From positions 1 to 41,988 of the IMG/VR virus record IMGVR_UViG_3300028590_000043: DNA of 41,988 bases. One strand, given 5' to 3'. The stretch comes from a virus. Position numbers and translations under genes: made by a program. Every line of letters starts with the position of its first letter. Positions within the stretch are counted from its first letter, which is position 1. The notes below the pieces were generated by a model. The model searched no databases. It saw only the letters and a list, made by a program, of their open reading frames with translations, and was not told where the DNA came from. Of the stretch, positions 31,188-38,022 are shown piece after piece.

Positions 31188-32482
31188 CAAGCTACCCAAT
31201 CATTGCTAACTTGCGGCATGAAAGACGTGGTCGGCTCAGCGTAGGTCACAGCCATTAGACCAAACCCGTCCGCTCCATGGCTGGCCCAATCATGCTCTGG
31301 ACCGAGACCAACACCGCGTTCAGCGTCGCGCTTCTCGTGGTACCAGCCGAGCGCATCGCGCAGCGGCCCAGTGGTTGCTTCATTGAACCAGATGCGAGGG
31401 AACCAGCGCCGACCAGCCTCAACACGCATCATCGCGGCGCCAGTGCCTTGGTTCGGGATGATCTCGACTTCGTACCCAGCAGCCTCGAAGGCGCTCTTGT
31501 ACGAAACGTCGTAGACCTTATCGTGAGTGTCGCCGTCGTGCGGGAGAACGATAATTGCCCTTCCCGGCGTGTACCCGTTACGCCTCAGCCAATCGAGGTG
31601 ATGGCCGATCGGCTGGCCCTGCGCCTCGTAGTAGTTCAGGACGTTAATGCGTTGGCCTACGAACTGGTCGGCCTGCATCGTGAAGGCGTCTGCCTTCTTG
31701 CCCGTCCCGCCAATGTCGCAGTGAATGCGAATGGCAAACAGCGGGTCTTCGCTCACCGAGGTGATGCGACCCTGCTCTTTTGCTGCGGTGAGCTGCTGAG
31801 CGTAGTAGGCGCCATCGACTACGGTCTTGAACGCGCCTTCCCAGACATGCTCATACTGGTCTGGCCGCTCAACCTTGTCCTTCAAGCGAACTCGGTCGAG
31901 AATGGCGGGGAACCACGGGTTGTCGCGCCAATTGATCTCTACGATCTTCGTGCGCGGGTCCGTCGAATTTCCGAACCGCAGGTTGGTCGCGCTCTTCTTG
32001 CGCTCGCGGTTCCAAGTCACCCAGAGTTCGCTGTCTTCCTCACGCAAGGTGGGGATAAGCTTCATCCAGGCTTCTTCAGTGACCGGCTCCGCTTCATCGA
32101 CCCAGCACAGAAGGATGCGCGATTTCGACTTCACGCTGTCGACGTTGCGGTCCAGCCCCGTGAACTTGTACGAGACGCGGCCGTCCTTGGTGCGTACGTA
32201 CTTCTCGCCGATATCGAAGTGATCGAGCAGCCAGTCTTCCGACTTGATGGCCGCCTTGATTTCCTCGAGGCTCGACTCGTCCAGCGAGTTCATGAACTGC
32301 CGGCCGCAGAGGATGATGCCCTCACGCCCCGCCTTCGACCACATGTAGGCGCGAACCGCGGTCATCTTCGCGAATGATCGCGTCTTGGCAGAACCGCGAC
32401 CGCCGTATGCGCCCCGCACATCCGCCTCACCCGCAAAGACTGGGATCAGCTTTGGCGGGAGTTCAACCCGCACTGTGGTCAT
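31187..32482 (-). CDS. terminase large subunit, 431 aa
   Basis: The packaging motor. Walker A GGRGSAKT (27-34), Walker B ILLCWVDEAE (123-132), a coupling motif in WVTWNRE (154-160), then an RNase H-like nuclease with Asp256 in HCDIGGTGKK, Asp316/Asp318 in LPHDGD, and the third acidic site near SHGADGF (about 405-411). The group is the PBSX/terminase_3 type. It is followed directly by the portal gene and preceded by the small subunit (ATGA). Confidence 0.95.
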   Translation of the reverse strand: MTTVRVELPPKLIPVFAGEADVRGAYGGRGSAKTRSFAKMTAVRAYMWSKAGREGIILCGRQFMNSLDESSLEEIKAAIKSEDWLLDHFDIGEKYVRTKDGRVSYKFTGLDRNVDSVKSKSRILLCWVDEAEPVTEEAWMKLIPTLREEDSELWVTWNRERKKSATNLRFGNSTDPRTKIVEINWRDNPWFPAILDRVRLKDKVERPDQYEHVWEGAFKTVVDGAYYAQQLTAAKEQGRITSVSEDPLFAIRIHCDIGGTGKKADAFTMQADQFVGQRINVLNYYEAQGQPIGHHLDWLRRNGYTPGRAIIVLPHDGDTHDKVYDVSYKSAFEAAGYEVEIIPNQGTGAAMMRVEAGRRWFPRIWFNEATTGPLRDALGWYHEKRDAERGVGLGPEHDWASHGADGFGLMAVTYAEPTTSFMPQVSNDWVA

Positions 32483-32727
32483 GCGCCCGGCGCCACCAAC
32501 TGGATCGATGTGATCGTGACCGGGTTATCGGGGTCGCCAGTATGCGTGACCGTCGAGAGATCGGGCAACGACTTGCGTAGCAGCACTTCGATCGCCTTGA
32601 GCCTGTTCGCGTCTATGTCGACGCCTGGCTTGGCTAAGGCAAAGTCCTGCAAGCGATTTACGAGCTGACTGGTCTGGATTGCGGCGCGGGTCGAGTCCTG
32701 CTGCCGCAGGTTAGTTCTTGCTGCCAT
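32479..32727 (-). CDS. probable terminase small subunit, 82 aa
   Basis: Located directly before the large terminase with an ATGA overlap. ATG 32727 has GGAGG nine bases upstream. The protein reads AARTNLRQQDSTRAAIQTSQ, then DANRLKAIEVLLRKSLPDLS (a helix of a type seen in small terminase-like proteins of rhizobial podoviruses) and a C-terminal TSIQLVAPGA tail. It is short for a small terminase and has no obvious HTH, so the assignment rests on position and the conserved-looking LLxKxLPDLS helix. Confidence 0.6.
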   Translation of the reverse strand: MAARTNLRQQDSTRAAIQTSQLVNRLQDFALAKPGVDIDANRLKAIEVLLRKSLPDLSTVTHTGDPDNPVTITSIQLVAPGA

Positions 32728-32842
32728 GTCGTAGAGCCTCCGCCGGGGTCGCAAGCGACAGATCGGCTAATTGGCTGAGAGTTTTGGAATGCTATTCCTG
32801 CCAGCCCGTGAGGCATTGGCATTCGGCGATACGTTTGTTCTA

Positions 32843-33013
32843 CTACTTCTGCCAAATACGGCCGATGCGGCAGTGCCGAAGCACTTCGTTCGCCGCCTGG
32901 GCCGTGAACATCTTCAGCCCGTTGCCGATATCCGTGCCGTGGCCCGCAACGGCTTCAAGCCTGTCCCCCACGACCTTCGGACGCTCATCCCTTTTGAATA
33001 GCGGAATGCGCAT
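32843..33013 (-). CDS. small hypothetical protein before terminase, 56 aa
   Basis: Minus-strand GAGGG lies six bases before ATG 33013. It reads MRIPLFKRDERPKVVGDRLE, then AVAGHGTDIGNGLKMFTAQA and ends RIGRIWQK, followed by two stop codons in a row. It looks like a genuine helical mini-protein and would be the first gene of the late operon. No family recognised. Confidence 0.6.
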   Translation of the reverse strand: MRIPLFKRDERPKVVGDRLEAVAGHGTDIGNGLKMFTAQAANEVLRHCRIGRIWQK

Positions 33014-33480
33014 GGGCTGCCCTCGCTCTGCCTGCTCTGGTATAGGGGGATACTGGCGAGCCGGGCTTGATACCGGCTATTGGGTTTCCCTGGGACGTGT
33101 GAGAACCAAACCCACAATTCACGGGCGCTCTAATCCCGTCTTACTGCCGTAAAGCAGCTTGCTCCCACCAGATTGCACGTCCATCCGTGCTGCCGCCAGA
33201 TGAGTAGCCCACCGGGTGCGCCGAAGCGTGGCGGGCATTGTTAGTTGCCCTCGGTGGACCATCACACCGCGTTCTGCCTCCGGGTCAGAGGCTGTGAAGC
33301 TATGAGCGGATTATGCTGGCGCTCAGCAGCTCGCCGTACCGGAACGACTTCGAGGATTGAGAGCTACTCGCGCCTCGCACGCTACCGGCTCATTTTTGAG
33401 CCAGTGACTTCGTGCCCTGTTCGGTTTGTGTCAACGGCATCGGGCGTCCGCGTTGCCGCCGCTGGCATTCGAAGTTCGCG
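33014..33480 (-). other. 470-base gene-free leader of the late operon
   Basis: Between the early terminator and the first late gene. No frame on either strand has a ribosome site and a plausible protein. On the minus strand there is one TTGACA at about 33428-33433 with no good -10, a GGCTCA-N4-TGAGCC hairpin at 33387-33402 and the cloverleaf-like fold at 33091-33167. It probably holds the late promoter and may hold the packaging start site, since it is next to the terminase genes. Confidence 0.5.
33091..33167 (-). ncRNA. cloverleaf-like structured RNA element (tRNA-like, not a tRNA)
   Basis: Read on the minus strand, TGGGA (complement of 33163-33167) pairs with TCCCA (complement of 33091-33095). 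Inside are three hairpins in a row: CTGC-TTTACG-GCAG, ACGGG-ATTAGAGCG-CCCGT and TGTGGG-TTTGGTT-CTCACA. The span is 77 bases. It lacks a real T-loop and has a 9-base middle loop, so it should not be charged as a tRNA. It may be a leader structure, an RNase P target or a packaging RNA. Chance cannot be excluded without a covariance test. Confidence 0.3.
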
Positions 33481-33483
33481 GCG

Positions 33484-33521
33484 AAAACAAAAGGCCCCGC
33501 AGGAGGTCAAACCACGGGGCC
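33484..33521 (-). terminator. strong intrinsic terminator of the early operon
   Basis: Minus-strand GGCCCCG and CGGGGCC (complement of 33515-33521 and 33493-33499) form a perfect 7-bp stem around a 15-base loop and are followed by TTTTGTTTT (complement of 33484-33492). It lies about 60 bases after the last early gene (33580) and separates early from late transcription. Confidence 0.85.
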
Positions 33522-33579
33522 GGTTCGGCGCGAAGCGCCTATACTGATTTGCCTGACATTAGCGATTTGGACAGAAGTG

Positions 33580-34323
33580 TCAAGCGGGGTCCCGCGTCCG
33601 ATCACCGATCTTGAAATGCCGGATCAGCGCATTGGCGGCGTACCGCAAGTCACCTACGAGATGGAAGAACTCGCGGTCGCGCTCGACGCACTCATATAGG
33701 GCAGCGAACAGCACGCCCCTGCCCCGCAGTTCGTTCTGGGCGTCCTGCACGGCCTCATGCGCCTTTCGATAGTCGTCCTCGACCTTGGCGGCGTAGCCAT
33801 TGCCGACGCCAGAGCCTCGCCCACTGACCTTGTTTGGGTCGAAGGCACAGTCGCCGCGTGGCGCCGCTATCACCCCGCGATGCTGGGCCGCCAGCTCTTC
33901 CCAACGGCAAAGCGCCTCGTACTGCGAGGTGGTAATTCCCTCCATGCCGTTGCTGCCACGCCCTTGGACACAGAGCCGGCCGATGAACGTCCCGCCGTCC
34001 TGGCTGCGTGCGTCGTCCTTCGTGAGGTTGAAAAGCCGCTGGCGTGCATCCCGTGCCACTGCAATAGTCTCCTCTTGGGCACGGTCGAACGCCGACTCCT
34101 GGCGCTTCTTCTTCTCCGGGGGCTTCCGAGATAGACGGCCGTTAGGTTCCCGTTTCTCTGGGATGCCAGTGGCTCCTGTCATGCCGCGCCGCACGGCCAC
34201 CGACATGGCGATGATGGGCAACTGCTCGCGCGCCTTAACCTCGTGACGCGCCACTACATGCGCATCCTGAGGTTCAATGGCCAAGAACGCAGCCAGCATT
34301 TCATCGTGAAGATCCGTACCCAT
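33580..34323 (-). CDS. last early-operon protein, 247 aa, possible late regulator
   Basis: Residues about 90-175 read AQEETIAVARDARQRLFNLT, then GTFIGRLCVQG and GITTSQYEALCRWEELAAQH. This layout (R..LF.....D......G.LG.L...G.I...QY.A...) is common in rhizobial phage proteins encoded just before the late genes. Their role is unknown; position would fit a late activator or antiterminator. A Lys/Arg-rich stretch (SRKPPEKKKRQE, about 65-76) could bind nucleic acid. The C-terminus is helical with a FFHLVGDLRYAANALIRHF helix. Confidence 0.7.
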   Translation of the reverse strand: MGTDLHDEMLAAFLAIEPQDAHVVARHEVKAREQLPIIAMSVAVRRGMTGATGIPEKREPNGRLSRKPPEKKKRQESAFDRAQEETIAVARDARQRLFNLTKDDARSQDGGTFIGRLCVQGRGSNGMEGITTSQYEALCRWEELAAQHRGVIAAPRGDCAFDPNKVSGRGSGVGNGYAAKVEDDYRKAHEAVQDAQNELRGRGVLFAALYECVERDREFFHLVGDLRYAANALIRHFKIGDRTRDPA

Positions 34324-34361
34324 CTTTGCCCCTGGGTTGGTGGATGTGCTAGTCTAGTTGG

Positions 34362-34607
34362 TTAGAGTGTTTGGTCCTTCGCATCCGGCCGCGGCCATAG
34401 ACGCGGGTCGATAGCTCGGTAGAGCCGAGCGGTGCACTTGGGACAGAGGTTGTGCCTCGCCGTTTGCGTCGGCTCCGGCGCGCATGTCGGGTAGCCATTG
34501 AAGCCCTCGGCCGTCAGTCGGACCACGTGCCAGTCGCCCTGCTTGTTGCGCGTGACATCCCGTTCCTCGCCGCAACCGTCGCAGACCCAGATGGTCTTCT
34601 CCGTCAT
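34362..34607 (-). CDS. zinc-ribbon protein, 81 aa
   Basis: CDGCGEERDVTR near residue 9-20 and CPKCTARL near 55-62 give a CxxC...CxxC zinc ribbon. The middle has WHVVRLTAEGFNGYPTCAPE. Such small ribbons are frequent in phage early regions. ATG 34607 overlaps the stop of the 57-aa gene (ATGA). Confidence 0.75.
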   Translation of the reverse strand: MTEKTIWVCDGCGEERDVTRNKQGDWHVVRLTAEGFNGYPTCAPEPTQTARHNLCPKCTARLYRAIDPRLWPRPDAKDQTL

Positions 34608-34777
34608 TCCTTGTTCCTTTTGGATGAGAGGTGGGGAGGCTGCTCAACGGTGACGACAACCTCGATGAAGCCGCCGAGGTAAGAGCGCTTCGCAGAAGCC
34701 TTGCCCGTCAGCTTGCTGCGCTCCTCCAACCGTTTGACGTTCATCAGCCAATGCGGAACACTGAACGATAGCTTCAC
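34604..34777 (-). CDS. small hypothetical protein, 57 aa
   Basis: A GTG start at 34777 overlaps the stop of the preceding gene (GTGA) and has AGGAGAGG just upstream; the stop overlaps the next ATG. It reads MKLSFSVPHWLMNVKRLEER, then SKLTGKASAKRSYLGGFIEV. A basic, partly beta protein. Both ends being coupled makes this a likely gene although it is short. Confidence 0.6.
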   Translation of the reverse strand: MKLSFSVPHWLMNVKRLEERSKLTGKASAKRSYLGGFIEVVVTVEQPPHLSSKRNKE

Positions 34778-35127
34778 TTCCCCTCTCCTTCGTCATTGGG
34801 TTTAGATAGGGCGGTACGGAGCATGGCTTGGTGAGAAGCCATCATGATCTGCTCGTATGAGCCGATACCCGTTGCGAACAGGGCGCCAACCCAATCGACA
34901 GCCTCCACCTCAGGGACACCAATCCCCGCCTTGATCATCTCCGGCGTCGGCTCCATGAGGGCTTCGATGACGGCGCGTGTTGCGGCAAGCGCAATGAGTT
35001 GTTCGGTGGGGGAGTAGTCGTCCCATCCCATCTCACTGTTCGGCTGCGAGTAGTGGGTGCTGAACGCATCCCCCCATTGCGCGAAGGTCAGCGCCACCCT
35101 CTCCACCATGTTCTCCCCCTTACTCAT
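34774..35127 (-). CDS. phage hypothetical protein, 117 aa
   Basis: ATG 35127 starts MSKGENMVERVALTFAQWGD. Then comes QLIALAATRAVIEALMEPTPEM (about 42-63), in which the EPTPEMIKAG segment is typical of a recurring phage protein, and a C-terminal helix SYEQIMMASHQAMLRTAL. Function unknown. The frame to 35199 is a Pro/Arg-rich shadow. Confidence 0.75.
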   Translation of the reverse strand: MSKGENMVERVALTFAQWGDAFSTHYSQPNSEMGWDDYSPTEQLIALAATRAVIEALMEPTPEMIKAGIGVPEVEAVDWVGALFATGIGSYEQIMMASHQAMLRTALSKPNDEGEGK

Positions 35128-35266
35128 GGCGGGCCTCTTCGATCGCCGCGGCGATCTGCTGAATGGCGCGGTTGGCCTTGCGGGCGTTGTAGGCGGCATC
35201 TGCCGCGCTCCCGAACGCCAGCCCGATGGCCAACATCAGCATGTAGAACTGCCACCCCTTACTCAT
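35120..35266 (-). CDS. small membrane protein, 48 aa
   Basis: Starts MSKGWQFYMLMLAIGLAFGS (one span, about 5-22), followed by a helix AAYNARKANRAIQQIAAAIE. The stop (TAA 35120-35122) overlaps the next start. Its first 12 bases ATGAGTAAGGGG are the same as those of the next gene at 35127, which suggests a local duplication or a recombination joint. Confidence 0.55.
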   Translation of the reverse strand: MSKGWQFYMLMLAIGLAFGSAADAAYNARKANRAIQQIAAAIEEARHE

Positions 35267-35546
35267 GGGAAGACCGAATGGCGTGAGCACAGGACAGAGC
35301 CTCTATGGCGTCCGAGAGGCAGCTATTCTGCGAAGCATCATCATCGTAGGCCTGCCGCGACGCCCTATGCTGTTGGGCGCGCTCGACGCAGATCCTCTCA
35401 CCACGCTGGCGCTCCGCGAGGATGGCAAGGGCGATAATCCCAGTCTCGTAGTCGCGAGCGTTCACGCCTGCCGGCGTCGTGGCTAGTTCGTTCCACGCCT
35501 TGTCAGCTCGCTGTTTCACGTCCTCCGGTATCGTCACGTCGCTCAT
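35259..35546 (-). CDS. phage hypothetical protein, 95 aa
   Basis: Helical: SDVTIPEDVKQRADKAWNEL, then YETGIIALAILAERQRGERI (about 33-52) and a C-terminal SDAIEALSCAHAIRSSHE. The IAxAILAERxR segment recurs in phage early proteins of alphaproteobacteria. No function. ATGA overlap with the gene before. Confidence 0.7.
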   Translation of the reverse strand: MSDVTIPEDVKQRADKAWNELATTPAGVNARDYETGIIALAILAERQRGERICVERAQQHRASRQAYDDDASQNSCLSDAIEALSCAHAIRSSHE

Positions 35547-35680
35547 GATGCCTCTGGGGATTTGGTGGGGCGGCTTGCAACGCGGTTCTCGTTCGTGCGC
35601 TTCACTGCCTCGGCGTAGGCGATCGCGTAAGCTGCCGCGATCGTCATCGGCGGTTTTGTCTGTTCGCGGTTGTCGCTCAT
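35543..35680 (-). CDS. small hypothetical protein, 45 aa
   Basis: ATG 35680 with GAGAGAG upstream; the stop overlaps the next ATG (ATGA). It reads SDNREQTKPPMTIAAAYAIA, then YAEAVKRTNENRVASRPTK. One helix with a disordered tail. Supported by coupling to the next gene, not by family. Confidence 0.5.
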   Translation of the reverse strand: MSDNREQTKPPMTIAAAYAIAYAEAVKRTNENRVASRPTKSPEAS

Positions 35681-36183
35681 GATGCTCTCTCGCTTTGAAT
35701 GGGGGGTTAGGCCCTACAATTCACGTTGCCGACGTTCGGCCATAGCTCACCCTTTTCTGCCTTCACGGTATGTCCAGCGCACTGGTTCCGCGAAGTCCCT
35801 GGCTATGGGAACCCATCGAAATGGGCGCATACTCAGACCTTTTCCGGCGCATCGCCGCCAAGTTGGTTCCCAACTCGTTCCTTTGGCTCCATTTCTTACG
35901 GCTGGAACCACTTCGGGCCTTTTTCCGAGGGGCCAACCCCGGCTGGACGGCTTTCGAAGTCGCGGACCGTTCCGGGGGTTGCCCGGCTTGTGAAGGCCCA
36001 GCGTCCTATGGGTCACGGACATCTGGTGTTTGTTGTTTCCCGACGCTTGTTGAGGCCGGGCACTCGGACTGAACGACATTCGCTTGCGCTCCACAGTCTG
36101 TTACGTTATAACAGTTGTGCGTCGGGTGTCCTTCTGAGAGACCGACGTATTTGAGGGCTTCGCGCCGTGGTGGGCGCGGGCCC
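35681..36183 (+). ncRNA. 500-base gene-poor block, candidate + strand non-coding RNA
   Basis: No frame here has a ribosome site or flattering codon use, although several are open. On the + strand there is a TACAAT -10-like box (35715-35720), four GGTTCC/GGAACC boxes (35784, 35808, 35865, 35904), hairpins AGTTGG-TTC-CCAACT (35861-35875) and ATGGG-AA-CCCAT (35805-35816), an inverted repeat at 36098-36114 and a terminator-like stem at 36154-36192. Together these suggest a roughly 465-base RNA from about 35727, opposite in direction to the flanking genes. An open frame 35770-36072 (100 aa) is the coding alternative. Confidence 0.35.
36098..36114. promoter_or_regulatory. inverted repeat, possible operator
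   Basis: CTGTTA (36098-36103), five bases, TAACAG (36109-36114): a perfect 6-bp dyad centred on 36106. It is of operator size and lies in the gene-free block upstream of the 45-aa gene. It does not resemble the dyads at 41653 or the GATATC boxes at 36802, so another protein would bind it. Confidence 0.45.
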
Positions 36184-36192
36184 TTATTCTTT
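36154..36192 (+). terminator. terminator-like hairpin on the + strand
   Basis: AGGGC (36154-36158) pairs with GCCCT (36180-36184) and the inner GCGCC (36162-36166) with GGCGC (36173-36177), with one bulge, followed by TTATTCTTT. It would end a + strand transcript from the gene-free block. It overlaps the stop of the minus-strand gene at 36184. Confidence 0.5.
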
Positions 36193-36588
36193 GCCTTCGG
36201 ACCAGTTCCGGTTATCGATGAGGTCTTGCCGGACAAGAGGCATCGCTGCGTTGGCATATGCATCCGCAGTGGATCCCGCGCGGCCTTCTGCTTTGGCGAT
36301 GGCAGCCCGGCGCATACGGATAACTCGCTGAATGTTCTCGGTTGGGTCACCAGGCGCGCGCATCAAATCATCCTGCGCATTCGCCGCTTCCAGCAGGTCA
36401 GGAGCGGCGGCGATCAGGCTGGCGTCACTGTCGTCCAAATAGTTCGCAACGAAGTCCCTGATGGCTTCGGCCTCTGTGGCACCCCGCCCAATCCTTCCCG
36501 ACTCCTCGTCGCCATCGTAGTAGGCGCACCAGTCGAAGCGACGGTCAGGGATCGGCGGAAATTCGTAGTTGGTGACGATCTTGCGCAT
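36184..36588 (-). CDS. phage protein with DWCAYYDG and LIAAAPDLLEA motifs, 134 aa
   Basis: Two recurring phage segments in one protein: RRFDWCAYYDGDEESGRIGR with GATEAEAIRDFVAN (about 16-50), and DASLIAAAPDLLEAANA (about 55-71). The second also occurs in the protein at 1108-1410. Function unknown. ATG 36588 overlaps the previous stop (TGATG); a GTG one codon upstream is possible. Confidence 0.75.
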   Translation of the reverse strand: MRKIVTNYEFPPIPDRRFDWCAYYDGDEESGRIGRGATEAEAIRDFVANYLDDSDASLIAAAPDLLEAANAQDDLMRAPGDPTENIQRVIRMRRAAIAKAEGRAGSTADAYANAAMPLVRQDLIDNRNWSEGKE

Positions 36589-36773
36589 CACGACACCACG
36601 CCAACGAGATCAGCCTTGCCAACATGCGAGCCATCGATGAAGCGGTAGACACGGACTTGCTCGCCCTTGAGCGAGAAGCGAGCCTTCTTGTCATCGATCC
36701 ACGCCTGTACGGCCTTGATCGAGGGGAGCCCCGTGCCGGTGAAACCTGCGCATTCGATGGTGTAAGTGGTCAT
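36588..36773 (-). CDS. small hypothetical protein, 61 aa
   Basis: A compact alpha/beta protein: TTYTIECAGFTGTGLPSIKA, then a helix VQAWIDDKKARF and strands GEQVRVYRFIDG. GGAG lies seven bases before ATG 36773. It is the first gene after the promoter region at 36788-36852, so it is probably under control of the divergently encoded ribbon-helix-helix protein. Confidence 0.65.
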   Translation of the reverse strand: MTTYTIECAGFTGTGLPSIKAVQAWIDDKKARFSLKGEQVRVYRFIDGSHVGKADLVGVVS

Positions 36774-36787
36774 TTCTCGTCTCCGTC

Positions 36788-36852
36788 TTGCGCTTCAATC
36801 TGATATCGTCTATTTAGATGATATCGCTTTCAGAAGTCAAGTAGGTGATATC
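36788..36852. promoter_or_regulatory. divergent promoters with three GATATC operator boxes
   Basis: GATATC occurs at 36802-36807, 36820-36825 and 36847-36852, each preceded by T. A minus-strand promoter is visible: TTGACT (complement of 36835-36840), 18 bases, TAAATA (complement of 36811-36816). The same -10 bases read TATTTA on the + strand, 17 bases after TTGCGC (36788-36793). Overlapping divergent promoters covered by boxes spaced 18 and 27 bases apart are what an autoregulated ribbon-helix-helix repressor would use. Confidence 0.6.
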
Positions 36853-36858
36853 AACAAA

Positions 36859-37143
36859 ATGCAGGGATTGACCGAAATCGCGCCAGCGGCGACAAAGCGA
36901 CCCGTGGGACGGATCAAGATCAACGACGAGCAGACTCCGGCACGGTTTCCCGAAGGGACACTGGCGCGGATCGACTCCGTCCTTGTGCCGAAGGAAAAGC
37001 GCTCGGACTTCATTCGCGAGGCAGTAGAGAAGGAAATCCTTCGACGCCTAACGCTAACGGCCAAGCAGGGGCAAGCCATGGCACGGCTCAAAGGAAGTCC
37101 TCCCAGCCAGCCCGCCCCAGCCAAGTCGCGAAATGAGGAATGA
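36859..37143 (+). CDS. ribbon-helix-helix DNA-binding protein, 94 aa
   Basis: The centre of the protein fits an RHH (MetJ/Arc/CopG) fold: strand PARFPEGTLARIDSVLV (about 28-44), then helix EKRSDFIREAVEKEILRR (about 47-64). The ARFPEGT...R..FIREAV pattern is common in stand-alone RHH regulators of alphaproteobacteria. It is encoded against the early genes and next to three GATATC boxes, so I infer autorepression and control of the 36773 promoter. ATG 36859 has only a weak AGGTG site. It overlaps the convergent replication-type gene by 56 bases. Confidence 0.8.
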   Translation: MQGLTEIAPAATKRPVGRIKINDEQTPARFPEGTLARIDSVLVPKEKRSDFIREAVEKEILRRLTLTAKQGQAMARLKGSPPSQPAPAKSRNEE

Positions 37144-37435
37144 ACTTCCCATCATCGCGAAACCGGAACGTCCGCTTATCGATCTGGCTATCCACATAGG
37201 CTTTGACGCCAGCCAGGATTTGCTCAGCCGTCGCGCTCAGCTCCAGCTCGATGAACTGCCCCGACGACTTGTCGAGAGTACGCGTGCGGTATCCGCCCTT
37301 AATGATGGCGTCGTACTTGCTCCGGGCGATGGCCTTGCCGTCCTTGCGGGGCCAAGCCTTCCAGACCGTCTCGAAGTCACCCTTGGGGGTTGCGACTGGC
37401 GCAGCTTCTGGAAACAGGCGAGCGACGTTGTTCAT
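37088..37435 (-). CDS. phage replication-type protein (O/DnaT-like C-terminal unit), 115 aa
   Basis: FETVWKAWPRKDGKAIARSK (about 21-40) and IPHFATWLGRAGWEDF (about 98-113) are the two ends of a domain usually found at the C-terminus of phage replication initiators and helicase loaders (FWxxYPRK...HPxTWLNxxRWED). Here it stands alone, without the DNA-binding winged helix. It is the only replication-like gene in the window. ATGA overlap with the GcrA-like gene. Confidence 0.7.
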   Translation of the reverse strand: MNNVARLFPEAAPVATPKGDFETVWKAWPRKDGKAIARSKYDAIIKGGYRTRTLDKSSGQFIELELSATAEQILAGVKAYVDSQIDKRTFRFRDDGKFIPHFATWLGRAGWEDFL

Positions 37436-38022
37436 GCTGCGATCCTCTGAAGTCCCTCGGAAACCCGGATTTCATCCACAAACGCCACCAGATCCTTGTA
37501 GGTCAGCAGGCAGGGCCGGCCGCGCCCTATCAGGTAGAGCTTGCCCTGCCTGTAGGTCGTCTCGTAGCCTCGCGCGTGCAGGTAGCTGCGCATCGCCATT
37601 TCGTCCCCGCTGGCGCCTCTCTCGAACCGCCGAGGACCATTCATTGCCAGCCAGCCCTGCACTAGCTCGGCATCACTGGCGCCGGTGTCTGGCTGATAGA
37701 CGACACGGCGGGGAACGATCACCTTCTTGGCGCGCCTCGGCAGCGCTGGCTTGCGAACCTTGGGATGCTTGGGGGCATTGGCGCGGCGCTGGCGCTGTAG
37801 CTCATTCCGGCGGGCTCTCGCTTCGCCAGGCTCAAGCCGGGGCAGTATCGGGCTCCTACGGTGATCGAGGCCAAGACGGCTCGCCTTCCCAATAATGGAA
37901 TTGCGTGTCAGACCGCCGCCCATCATTGCGGCGATCTTGGAAGCTGGCGCTCCACTAGCCCAATGTACGCGTAGTTCGTCCTCTAGTTCTGGTGTCCAGT
38001 TCGATGCCCCTGCGGTTCTCAT
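37432..38022 (-). CDS. GcrA-like cell-cycle regulator with C-terminal extension, 196 aa
   Basis: Residues 8-58 match the GcrA N-terminal helix-turn-helix: NWTPELEDELRVHWASGAPA, then SKIAAMMGGGLTRNSIIGKA and SRLGL. In Caulobacter and relatives GcrA binds DNA together with sigma-70 at promoters controlled by CcrM methylation. Most phage-borne GcrA forms are short; here an Arg/Lys/Pro-rich linker leads to a separate domain (about 125-196, RRFERGASGDEMAMRSYLHA, then YETTYRQGKLYLIGRGRPCL) that I do not recognise. AAAGGAGG precedes ATG 38022. Confidence 0.82.
   Translation of the reverse strand: MRTAGASNWTPELEDELRVHWASGAPASKIAAMMGGGLTRNSIIGKASRLGLDHRRSPILPRLEPGEARARRNELQRQRRANAPKHPKVRKPALPRRAKKVIVPRRVVYQPDTGASDAELVQGWLAMNGPRRFERGASGDEMAMRSYLHARGYETTYRQGKLYLIGRGRPCLLTYKDLVAFVDEIRVSEGLQRIAA

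Noticed and set aside
32771-33152. + strand ORFs in the late leader
   Set aside because: They are antisense to the 56-aa gene and the terminase start, have no ribosome sites and show no protein-like pattern.
33091-33170. A + strand tRNA ending in CCA with a CTA (amber) anticodon
   Set aside because: The acceptor pairs only over five bases, the middle loop has nine bases, the last arm lacks a TTC-type T-loop and one arm has an A-C mismatch on this strand. It does not meet tRNA rules, so I list it only as a structured element.
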